From contig OAPG01000005.1 in NCBI GenBank assembly GCA_900208305.1, positions 248,001 through 312,000 of the forward strand: a stretch of 64,000 bases of DNA. The letters are read 5' to 3'. Under the pieces are notes generated by a model, which did not search any database, had not been told where the DNA came from, and saw only the letters and a list, made by a program, of their open reading frames with translations. The DNA comes from Melanopsichium pennsylvanicum. Its lineage: Eukaryota; Basidiomycota; Ustilaginomycetes; Ustilaginales. Position 1 is the first letter of the stretch, and every line of letters begins with the position of its first letter. This document shows, one piece after another, positions 50,601 through 59,327 of this stretch. The position numbers were made by a program, and so were the translations under genes.

Positions 50601-52496
50601 AGAAAGAAGCTCGTTGCCTGCAGGCGCTCTTTCGAGCAAGTCTACCACTCGTTCTTGCAACGCAGAAACACGTTGCAACGACGCAATCTGGGTATTGCGC
50701 AACTTAATGGCATGCAAACGATCCTTCTTTTCCGAAAGCTCGGTCAAGATTGACTGCACCGATGAAGAAGCTGACCGGCGCTGGTCGAGTTGTGCTTGCA
50801 GCTCTACGATTTTTGCAGACGATTTCTGCGCTGCAACCTCTTGTTCCGCTCGAAGCTCCTCCAGCTGAGATGCGGTAGTCCGAAGCTGTTTTTCGAGCTC
50901 ACTGACCCGCTCGGCGGAGTCAGTTGTAGAGGTGGCGGAAGCGGGACTGTTAGCGCGCAGCCTTTCGAGTTCAGCCTGAATTTTAAGTACTTGAGCAAAG
51001 CTTTCATCCGCTGCTGTTTGTTGTGCGTCCTGTAATTCTTCGATTTGAGCTGTGGTCGTTGCAAGCTGAGATTCAAGCTCAGCTATGCGCTCAGATTGCG
51101 ATGTGTTGGCGCTGAGAGTACCGACTTCGCTCTGAACCTTGATGAGGTGCGCAGTTGCCTCATCCCGCTCCATTCTGAGCTCTTCCAACTTCGTCTTTGC
51201 ATTTTCGAGCTGTTGCTCGAGCTCTCTGATCGTCACTAAAGAAGCAGACAACTCGGCGTCAGCGGCAGGGGTAGCGGTAGAGGTAGCTTGGAGAGCATCC
51301 AGCTCAGCATTGCGATCAGCCAATTCTTCCTGCAACGCTTCGATGAGGGCATTTGACTTGCGAGCTGCTGCCTGGATTGTCAGCTCTTGCTCTGCTGTGA
51401 TCTGGTCCAATTTCGCTGCTGTCTGGGTGAGATTCTCCTGCACGTCAGAAAGACGTGCCTTAGACTCGTCTGCATGCGCTTTGAGCTCAGTTTGGGTTTG
51501 CTCTGCTGCAACGAGGTCTACTTTCAACTGGTCGATCACAGCGTCTTTCTCTTCCAATGACATGGTTGAGGTATGGGCTTTCTCGAGCTCCGTTCTAAGC
51601 TCCTGAATCTGAGCCGAAAGGATTTCGTTCTGAGCCATGGCATTTTGAAGCGAGAAAGATTGTTCGACAGAGGCGAAGCTTGCCTTTCTGGCATACTCTT
51701 CCCACACGGCACCCAGACTGCCAATGTCGTCCAGCAGATCAGATTCGAATTGCCTCTCTACCTTGGTCTTGCCGTTTGGGGTAGTGAGGTGGGTGCTTGA
51801 TGGGGCAACCACGGATCTTTCCGGGTCAAAGACCAAGCTCTGGTCGAGGTTGAAGTATGCGCTTTCGTCCAGCGACTCGGAAGGATGAATGGCGGAGGGT
51901 ATCGTGGAGGGGTTGTGAGATGACATGTGTGTGGTTAGTCTATTGATGAGTCGGCTAGCTGCTTTCATCTGTGCCAAGTACTTCTTCGTGATATCCATGT
52001 CGCCGAGGGATTCTATCGATGAGGAGCTGGGAATCGCTTCCGTGATCATGTAAGCGGATGAAGACGAAGCTGACGAAGCTGAAGCGCTTGAACAAGTTGA
52101 GGCGGTGCATGAGACACTCTGGGATCGGAGGGCTTCCACTTGAGCCTTTAGTCTCGCGTTCTCCTCCTCCGAATGTGCCAACTCTTCACTCAATCCTACG
52201 TTTTCCAATTCCAATAGTTGCAGCTGGTGCCTCGCTGCTGTAGGAGATGAAAGGTCGGCATGAGATATAGGGAGGATTGAGATGCGTCTTGGCTTGGATT
52301 TGGCGGCGACTGGGGTAGAAGTGGGGGTGGTGGAGGTGTTCAGGGATATGTCGCCTAGGGAGAGTTCGGACATCATTTTGAGCCACGTTGCTCTTTCCTT
52401 TGTATTGGATGCAGAGATTGTGATGATGGTAGTGCTGATATGAGTTTGACGATCCTCTGTGACTGATAGGGGATGATGGAAGAAGAGGGGATACAA
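47679..52496 (-). CDS. long coiled-coil protein of unknown function
   Basis: 1605 residues from the first ATG; the Met-Met pair at 52376/52373 (residues 41-42, MMSELSLGDISLN) is the more plausible start because the first 40 residues read like leader. I do not recognise a domain. About residues 90-1270 are almost continuous heptad-type coiled coil rich in Glu, Leu, Gln and Ala, broken near 200-250 and around 650-700. The C-terminal ~330 residues are basic and Ser/Thr-rich with several SP/TP sites (for example SHKRTPSGSDFTPVRRS), and the very end reads ADFLARMKAQRAAASRT. The plan, with a head-less rod and a basic tail, fits a cytoskeletal, spindle or Golgi tether, but no family can be named. 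No intron is needed. Confidence 0.75.
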   Translation of the reverse strand: MYPLFFHHPLSVTEDRQTHISTTIITISASNTKERATWLKMMSELSLGDISLNTSTTPTSTPVAAKSKPRRISILPISHADLSSPTAARHQLQLLELENVGLSEELAHSEEENARLKAQVEALRSQSVSCTASTCSSASASSASSSSAYMITEAIPSSSSIESLGDMDITKKYLAQMKAASRLINRLTTHMSSHNPSTIPSAIHPSESLDESAYFNLDQSLVFDPERSVVAPSSTHLTTPNGKTKVERQFESDLLDDIGSLGAVWEEYARKASFASVEQSFSLQNAMAQNEILSAQIQELRTELEKAHTSTMSLEEKDAVIDQLKVDLVAAEQTQTELKAHADESKARLSDVQENLTQTAAKLDQITAEQELTIQAAARKSNALIEALQEELADRNAELDALQATSTATPAADAELSASLVTIRELEQQLENAKTKLEELRMERDEATAHLIKVQSEVGTLSANTSQSERIAELESQLATTTAQIEELQDAQQTAADESFAQVLKIQAELERLRANSPASATSTTDSAERVSELEKQLRTTASQLEELRAEQEVAAQKSSAKIVELQAQLDQRRSASSSVQSILTELSEKKDRLHAIKLRNTQIASLQRVSALQERVVDLLERAPAGNELLSYLGELSASLAQLRCSRTVANSATVVERGDASTSTVMPTRIDASTTADMPIEQDVKPLPCHTEDHKKLVDMLKGEIEELQARILRRNEQIGSLQKQLSQVRNDLDRTRTNQALAEGITLELDEEKLVHLALIKELKGKVDSLTSGKNNKSEAGTQTADGENSIKKKVELEVALETAQKSAARLTEQLAEATESKTRIGVEQSALKGKVEELQHQVSDLSAQVQVVKAVQVENAVQTTENHSDLVSALTDAREQIFSLEAQLETMRMHNDTLSTGKTTLETEISCLAQELIQLRTALSDSQKAAEVVEAQEGELKQLRSQLRKSEDRLSLTQLELDALNVTLAEQRESASADADRIEVLELQLSALQTEHEALCASSARGQATVEESRGQICELTTKLAGLENEALESSSALSLMEVDRNAALQHKTDLEDQLAELTAKHVELEQVLAERDAAIQIRNKEYWDLKEELAELQEAAERSNSDMPTLETVSALQAELESSKSERDALSERIGAQESALLKLKADLSSARSTEEMLNDQYAAAQRRAKDLETLVSELESQPVADTATCIDPELKAKLEKAEVEVSYLNTRIEELEEELGRKAEEIEEADSKILDALKESKKYATRYTKLTGKYETLQAELKMAQFKLDGLQYELDRLKTAKALTNTLGASIGTSKVREGREGEGGAVIGNGSGDILAGRKRSKPDSVDEEPTRMGITLKEVAKSTTNTATPKLSRTDLGVGVKVVYAPSPSSHKRTPSGSDFTPVRRSAVLLKNVIRSHKKPSADDHHNHHPTQQSIVLGLGTPVLTTTPPELAAAGKVGVVQDQDQGGMVRSTSNPSELIASRLSSSSSSSSSVKHKSSSITMLVDKTNLGSVVNATSAYGTGSSRLSSKIGIGGNHSTVVKEVNEPITSLFAHDARRQMVQSIQKKNSCSTTVITPISSLNKIGAQSNGNGNSNGGGGAADFLARMKAQRAAASRT

Positions 52497-52704
52497 TTCA
52501 TCTGCTGCTCATGCGTACTGTATCTGCGTGAAGTCCGGAATGAAACAGAAAGCTCCGCGATAAGGGGCGTGCACTAATGAGAGGTCGGTAAGAATAGCAG
52601 TGGTGCAACCGCCTTTCGAGAGCTGTAATTTGTTGATGGTGATGAAGATAGGAAAGGTACTGCTTTCAGGGTGTCACGAAAGTTGCTAAGCCCACGCTGG
52701 AGTG

Positions 52705-52716
52705 TACTGTAATTTA
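52705..52716 (-). promoter_or_regulatory. recurrent TAAATTACAGTA element, copy 2
   Basis: Exact 12-base match on the minus strand, extended by one further shared base (C) with the copy at 956-968. It lies about 330 bases upstream of the preferred coiled-coil start. Confidence 0.4.
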
Positions 52717-52726
52717 CTCACACTGT
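52716..52726 (-). promoter_or_regulatory. shared 11-base element ACAGTGTGAGT, copy 2
   Basis: Minus-strand copy that overlaps the TAAATTACAGTA element by one base, so the two motifs form one contiguous block upstream of the coiled-coil gene. Confidence 0.35.
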
Positions 52727-53082
52727 ATGCAGTTGCTGTCCTTGTCACATTTTCGCACGAAGCCTTGTGCCCATATTTTACTCCACTTTTGCGTAGCACC
52801 AAACAACACAATACACACAAACAATCGTCCGAAACAAATTCCAAAAAGTGCAGAACTCATTTGAAGCGTGTTGGTCGTCACGTGCCTCATCACCCCCGCG
52901 TCCTCAACTCTAACACGATATGGAATTTTTTTTTTTAAGTTCTTTGTTCATTTCAATCGATCTCCCATTTCACGCTGGTGACGGAACACATGACACTCAT
53001 GTCGGGACTTTAAAGTATCGATTGGAGGCATACACAGTATCTTTGATTGTCCCCGAGTGATGCGAATCTGTCAACATTACGT

Positions 53083-56000
53083 TTACTGGCCGCTCGCTTT
53101 AGCGATAGTGGTATCGTACTTTCGGATCAGATCCGCACTTCCTTCGGTCTGACTAAACGCAAACCCTCTAGTTCTCCTCATCCTCTGCACCGCCCTAACC
53201 TTCCTAATCGCTTTCTGAAATTGATCCATTCTCGGCCTATAATCTTGCAAATTGTATTTCTGCACCTCTTGTACGATATGGTAGCTCTCTGGTCTGTACG
53301 TTCGCTTCCAGTACTTGTAGCAAAAATCTCTTGCCAAACATATTGTAGGGATGACGAGCATAGCGAACCAAAAGTCCGAGAGGCCAAACAGTCGGGGTAC
53401 GATTCCATCGTACTCCATCGAAAAGCCAAGACGCGGAGCAATAAGGGCGTAGATCGCGAGAAAGGCGATGGTGAAGAACAGCGATCCGGGAATGGCTGCA
53501 AAAGTGTACTTGGTCCACAGGTCAGAAATGAGCGCGGCTTTGCCCAGAACGGTGACTAGGACCACCATGAACAGCGTTGTGCCCCAAATCCAAGAGTAGC
53601 TTGCATAGCCATCAGAAAGCTGCGGCGAGCCCCAAAAGATGACGGTGGTGAACAAGTAGGTGATGAGCGAATGGAAAAAGGCGTTGGCCGTCCAACCCCA
53701 GAATCGGCGTTTGTCAAAGTACACTTGACCGTATAGCTGCGGATAGCGATCCATCATGCGAGCCGACAAGAACTGATCAAACACTCCGATCACCAGCGGG
53801 GGCAAGACCGTGAAGATGACATTGTAGAACGACAGCGTCCAAGATTCGAATGCTACCTGTCCGGAGAACGAGTTTTGGAACGAATACCAGAACAGCGTCA
53901 TGTACAACGTGATATTCTTGTAAAAAGAGTATAGGATCATCTTGGACAGTCTAGCGTACGACCAAGATCCGTGTACGAGCAGCAACTTGCGCAAATATCG
54001 GAACTGTGAGATGGCCACATCAGCGCTTCGGGCTGCCTGAAGACCCTCGACACCAGAAATACCAACACCAACATGCGCAGCTTGGATCATGGATACATCG
54101 TTTGCTCCATCTCCAATAGCCAGCAGGAGGGAAGACATATTTTTCTTGACCAGCTTCACCACCAACGCCTTTTGCAATGGTGAGACTCGACAACAGATGA
54201 CCGCCTTGCAGAGGACCGCTAGCTCCAGGAAAACTTTGGCTAGTTCCTTGTCGAGTGCAAACGTGAGCGATTTACCGTCGATGACGAGAGCCATGTCTTC
54301 CTGTTCTACCCCAGCGGTATTTCGCTGGTTCTTGATCGCTTGCAATCGCTTGTTGAGCACCTCGGCCGTGTCGTGTAGGTTCTCCTCGTTGACAATGACC
54401 AGGTTCATGCTCTCACTGATGAGTCTGCAGGACAAGCCAATGTTGATCGCCGTCTCCTGCCTGTCACCGGTGAGCACCCATATCTTGATCCCCGCGCTCT
54501 GCAGAGTGTGGATAGTATCCGGCACGCCATCCTGCAATTTGTCCTCGATCGCCGTGGCGCCCAGCAAGAACAAATTCTGTTCAATCATCTCGGCCGCCTT
54601 ATCCAGTGCTTCGCTTCTGTTCTGGATCGTGGCTGCGGCTTGATCGTAGATTTTGCTCCACTGCCTGTACTCTTGCTCGGAAACCTCGCGCATTGCGATG
54701 CATAGTGTTCGCAAGCCATCGGTAGCGTAGTCTTCGAGGTGGACCATGGTCTGGTCTGTAAACGGTTGGTTCTGGGAGAGGCGAGCGAGGATCACGGTAT
54801 CCGCGCCTTTGCAATAGAGTTTGATCTTGCCATCAGGACAACGGACCACGGTGGACATGCGCTTGCGGGTGGAGTTGAATTCGCACACGTTGAGAATCTC
54901 CCACTCCTTTTCGACGCCGCGAATGTTGACAAAGACACTCCTGGGCTTGCGAATGGTGAATTGATAGCCGAGAGATTCGGCACCAGCCACCAAGGCGGCC
55001 TCGTCGGGAGAAGAGGCTTGGAAGATGACCTTGTCCCCCTTTCGTTCAGGGATCACAGTGTGGCACACGGCAAGGAGGGTGAGGAACTCGTCGATGACGG
55101 CGCTAAAGCCATCATCGGGCGTACGACCATCCATGATGGCTTTCAGTTCATGCCACGTTCGTTGACCACCAATTTCGCGTCCGTCGGGTCCGATCTCACC
55201 AGTGCCTTGCTTGGATTCGTCAATGACATCGGTGAACGCGATTCCGCCGATGGAAGCTTGTTTGAACTCCATTTCGTTTTTGGTCAATGTACCGGTTTTG
55301 TCGGAGAAGATGTAGTCAATCTGACCTAGCTCTTCGACCAAGCTAGAAGTTCGACAAAGAGCGGGCGTGTCTGTGGGGGCGTAGTACATGTCGAGATCCG
55401 AATTGATGAGCATTGCTTGCTGGTACTTGACCACCTCGACTGTGACGATGAGAGAGATGGGAATAAGATTGTTGTATGCGATGACAAAGGTGAGGATGTC
55501 TTCGATAAACTGTCGCGCTTTGCCCTTGCCTTCCTCGTTGAGCAGAAGGTACTTCATCTCGCCGGCATAGGCAGTGTTACGGACGATGGCGCCGATGGAA
55601 GAAGCCACTGACAAGGCGAGCAAGAGAATGAATAGCAGCAAGATCTGGACGTTGACTTGCTTCTCCACTGCGGTACGCTTGATGGGTGCCGCAGTTGCAT
55701 TGCGCATGAGCTTGGTCTCATGACCTGTGAACACGACCAAACCATAGACCCAGGGCGTGTTGCGCAGCTGTGCACCACGAAGCAGGAGCTGTTCGGGGCT
55801 CAGGGGGGCTTTGCGCATGGGAGTACCGCTGAAACCAGGAGTGGAACTGAGCTGAATGTTGAGCGTTGCATCAAAAGTGTAGAGGCTGTTGTTGGGTTGT
55901 TCTGATGTCAAATTGCCGCGGAGAGTAGACGCAGCACTCGAAGAGGTGAGTTTGGCAGTGTCGGGCGAGGCTTGCTTGATCTTGAGATTGGTCTCTCCGT

Positions 56001-57177
56001 CGAGGTTGGCTGTCTCGATGTAGCAGAGACCCTCTGGCTCGGAACTGGATAGAAGGACAAGATCGGCGGGAAAGAACTCGTTATTTTCAACCCTGATGAT
56101 GTCACCGACACGGATATGCCTCCATCTTCGAGGCTCAAAGGAGCCTGTGCCTGGGTCGAGGACGTGCGAGATACGCGCGTTGAGTTCGGAATCGGATTGG
56201 TGACGCTTGATGTCTTCTTTGATCTCCTTGAAAGCGGAAGCGAGCAGCACAAGGGCAAGGGGGACGATGGTGGTCCATCGATTGGTGGGTGAAACACCTG
56301 GGATCTGCTGGATGCAAGCGGTGAAGAGGAAAAAGACGTTGGCGTACTTGCTGAACTGCTCGACGAGGAATTTGGGGACGAAGGTGAGGACGTTGTATTT
56401 GGAGGTGCTGACGTAGTTGTCCAAGAAATCGTTCTTGTCATTGGCGAGCGGATCGTTGAGCTGAACAATACGGTCACCTTGGCGCTTCTCCTGCTGCCTA
56501 CGTCGACGAAGCACAGTATCAACATCGGCTTTGAGGGTTCGAATGCTTCTCTTGAGCCCGTCCATGATGCCGTCACGAGGCATTCTGCGACTGGTACCCG
56601 AAGTGACAACGGCTCCTCTTACATCAGACCTTCTCGAACCACTGCCACTGCCATTTGGCAGCGTTGGAGTGACATCGGAGGCACCAGCATAAGGCATGTA
56701 CTTGGCATCATCCATGGACGAAATCTCGTCATCAGCTTCGATTGTCTTGAAGCCATTCCTAGCTGCATAGTGATCCGCGAATGGTCCTTCTGTAGCATAT
56801 GCTGCATGTTCATAGCCAGCTGGTGTCTGTGCACTCGCGGCTAATGGCAGACCTGATTCCATGCTTGGTTGGAAATGAGAGCCAAGGTGGGTCGTTGACG
56901 GATCGAGACCCATGGCGGTATCGTGATTGTCGAAGGAGACGGTAGATGTAGCAAAAGGATCAGTGGCATAGCGTGTGCTGGAAGTGGGCGGGAAGGCTTG
57001 ATTGCGAGATGAAGTAGCGCCAAAGTGGTCAAAGTCATCGCCCATCAGGTCTGGATCGTCTGCGTCGACGAGAACATGGGATGGACCACCGTCTGAGGCA
57101 CGAGTGCGCTGATTGAAGATATCGTGAGATTGATTAAAGTCTGCAAATGGGTCATTTGCTGTTGTTGTTGTTAGTGG

Positions 57178-57250
<73 letters not shown>

Positions 57251-57312
57251 ACTTGAAGTTTGTACTGTTGCCCTTGTGAGTCAGAGCTCACAAAATTGTC
57301 AAAGTCGTCCAT
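53083..57312 (-). CDS. DRS2: P4-ATPase phospholipid flippase, Drs2 type
   Basis: 1409 residues. Drs2-type flippases move phosphatidylserine and phosphatidylethanolamine to the cytosolic leaflet of the trans-Golgi and endosomes, with a Cdc50-family partner, to drive vesicle budding. The core matches Drs2: NYVSTSKYNVLTFVPKFLVEQFSKYANVFFLFTACIQQIPGVSPTNR. The actuator loop DGET has its glutamate at E440. The phosphorylated aspartate is D671 in DKTGTLT. The hinge GDGAND and about ten membrane segments follow to near 1350. The N-terminus begins with MDDFDNF, a run of 24 glutamines and two DPF motifs, possible adaptor-binding sites. The C-terminal tail keeps basic residues (KAIRKVRAVQRMRRTRGFAFSQ) like the regulatory tail of Drs2, including the GFAFSQ signature. 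No intron is needed. It is divergent from the pinin gene. Confidence 0.95.
57178..57249 (-). repeat. pure (CAA)24 repeat encoding polyglutamine in DRS2
   Basis: Twenty-four uninterrupted CAA codons on the minus strand (TTG on the plus), residues 22-45 of the flippase. A pure trinucleotide run of this length is likely polymorphic between strains. Confidence 0.95.
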
Positions 57313-57860
57313 GTTGGCGATGCGTGGTGCGATGGGTTGGCTATTGTTGCATAAGGAGGCTCTAGCACCGAGGATATACCGAAAAGGTTGTGAAGCGAGC
57401 TAGACGAGGAGTCACAAAAGACACTTGCGAGATTGAATAGGGAAGGAGAGAGAAGCAGATTGCGGCGCAGGTGAACTTGATTGTGTACAACACTGTGTAG
57501 GAAAGATACTTGATAGAAGGCAAGATGATGTTAAAGGAGAGCAACTAGATTCAAGTACTGAACTAACATCTGACACAGTGTGAGTACACAAGACGAGAAA
57601 CACAGAAACACGCTTTGGTCGGCAACTATTGTCTGTCAGACCGAGCGAGCGCGTATTGAGTTAAAAAGAGTACAGCACAGTAAATAATAATAAATAAAAT
57701 TTCAATAGTACAGCACACAGTGATAGCGGTAAAAAAAAGGCATGGTTGAACGCACAGCCTAAAATCTAAACCTCTCAACCTGAGACACTTTTCTTGTCAC
57801 CGTGCGCCACCAAATCCGCGCTTCTCTTTTTGATAAGCGTGTTAGATTTTAGCTACCTAA
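57313..57860. other. divergent promoter of DRS2 and the pinin gene
   Basis: 548 bases without a gene. It holds ACAGTGTGAGT at 57575-57585, ACAGTAAATA with an AATAA-rich stretch at 57677-57700, and two GTACAG pieces. Short ORFs are not believed. Confidence 0.5.
57575..57585 (+). promoter_or_regulatory. shared 11-base element ACAGTGTGAGT, copy 3
   Basis: Lies 263 bases upstream of the DRS2 start and 276 bases upstream of the first ATG of the pinin gene. It is the third exact copy in the window. Confidence 0.3.
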
Positions 57861-59000
57861 TTGATGTCGGAAATCGGGAGACGCTCGGACCTGATCCTAT
57901 ATGTGCTTAGCTCAAAGAAGATTTCAGTTCAATTACCTTCTTGTTGCTATTCAGTGACAACAGCATGGAAGATGACAACAAACAAACCACATCAGAAACC
58001 TTCTCCAAAAGCTGCCCCGGCTGACGATTCCGTCTCTAAACTTGAAGTACCACCCTCTTCCTCCTCAATAACAACAACAACGATGACAACACAAACACAA
58101 TCAAGTCCAAAATCACCGCGCTCTCGTTCGGTATCACATAGTCCTTCATCTTCCAAACGTCCATCCAAACGCAGCTCCAACTCCTCTCCCGTACCAGAAC
58201 AAGATTTACCATCATCATTATCATCATCATCATCATCATCATCCTCCACCATTCCTCCTACCACACAATTCTCATCGTCTTCTTCGGCGAATCCCACACA
58301 CAGCTTGGAAGAGCCAGCCAACAAGCGATCTCGCACAACTCTTACAAATTCTTCCGTTGATCCAAGCCATAAGCGTAGACCAAATCGTTTGTTCGGAGTG
58401 CTCACTGGCACTCTACACCAATTCAAACGTGAACAAGAATCCACGCGTGCCGCATCACTTGCTCAGAAACGTGCAGAGATCGAAGCGCGTCTTGCGCACA
58501 AGTTGAAGCGAGAAGAGACGCAAATTCACGATACTGAGCGTAAAAAGTGGCTTATTTGGGAAGCTAGGATGATTGCCGAACGAATTGTTGAGGGGGATGC
58601 ACAAAGGCGCACGTTACGAAGTTTAAAGCGAAGGATGGCATCTTTTCTCTACATTTCACCTTCCGATGGAGAGAATAGGATAATCACTGGAAGAGATGGT
58701 GAAAAGTATGATACCAGACTTGCTCCAGATATTCCTACATGCAAAAAATCATCTAATGAGAATAACAGGAAAATAAGTAGGAGATGGGATCATCATCATG
58801 ATGTTAATGATCAAGAAATAAATTATTCAATATACTTTTTACCAGGGAAAACGCTACCAGAACAAGAAGACAAATTGAACCTTCAGGAGGATCAAGTCGA
58901 CGACAAAATAGATCGTTTCGACGACATTTGGGATCTTAAAAAATCCACTCTCTTACATCAACTTGAAACCCTCAAACAATCCATTCGCCAATTTTCATAA
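57861..59000 (+). CDS. pinin/SDK/memA-domain protein
   Basis: 379 residues from the first ATG; the Met at 57972 (MTTNKPHQKPSPKAAP) is a likely alternative start, since the first 37 residues look like leader. Pinin is a nuclear speckle protein tied to splicing and the exon junction complex. The domain spans about 171-264: RRPNRLFGVLTGTLHQFKREQ, then a long charged helix with KRAEIEARLAHKLKREE and TERKKWLIWEARM, then RSLKRRMASFLYISP. It is preceded by a Ser-rich region with KRSRTT and RS/SP dipeptides. The C-terminus is charged and ends ETLKQSIRQFS. Fungal pinin-like proteins are usually 250-450 residues. No intron is needed. Confidence 0.85.
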   Translation: MMSEIGRRSDLILYVLSSKKISVQLPSCCYSVTTAWKMTTNKPHQKPSPKAAPADDSVSKLEVPPSSSSITTTTMTTQTQSSPKSPRSRSVSHSPSSSKRPSKRSSNSSPVPEQDLPSSLSSSSSSSSSTIPPTTQFSSSSSANPTHSLEEPANKRSRTTLTNSSVDPSHKRRPNRLFGVLTGTLHQFKREQESTRAASLAQKRAEIEARLAHKLKREETQIHDTERKKWLIWEARMIAERIVEGDAQRRTLRSLKRRMASFLYISPSDGENRIITGRDGEKYDTRLAPDIPTCKKSSNENNRKISRRWDHHHDVNDQEINYSIYFLPGKTLPEQEDKLNLQEDQVDDKIDRFDDIWDLKKSTLLHQLETLKQSIRQFS

Positions 59001-59327
59001 TCATGAATACTCATCAATCAATCTCTCTTGTAACTACCAATTCTACTTTTTACTGCATCAATTTTCACTTTTAATCAAACTTTGAAAAAATTTACTCATC
59101 TTCTTATTCCACAAGTTCAATCAAACTCAACAGACCTTTTCCCCCAAAACAAGGACGAAATGGCGCAAGAGCGACACTTTCCATACTACATGTATCGATG
59201 TATCAAGGTTAAGTGTCTCGGCACAGAGTTAAACATGTCCAATGCATTCAAATGGTATACAACCCGATCCAAAACTTTTTGAGTATCAGTTTTGACTTTT
59301 GGCAATCTTAACAACTAGTACAACGCA
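59001..59327. other. convergent spacer between pinin and vWA genes
   Basis: AT-rich 3' regions; short ORFs only. No gene. Confidence 0.5.

Larger units (their letters stand above)
52497..53082. other. spacer upstream of the coiled-coil gene
   Basis: Promoter of the coiled-coil gene on the left and 3' end of DRS2 on the right. It holds overlapping copies of both recurrent elements at 52705-52726 and CTGTAATTT at 52623-52631. No gene is seen. Confidence 0.5.
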
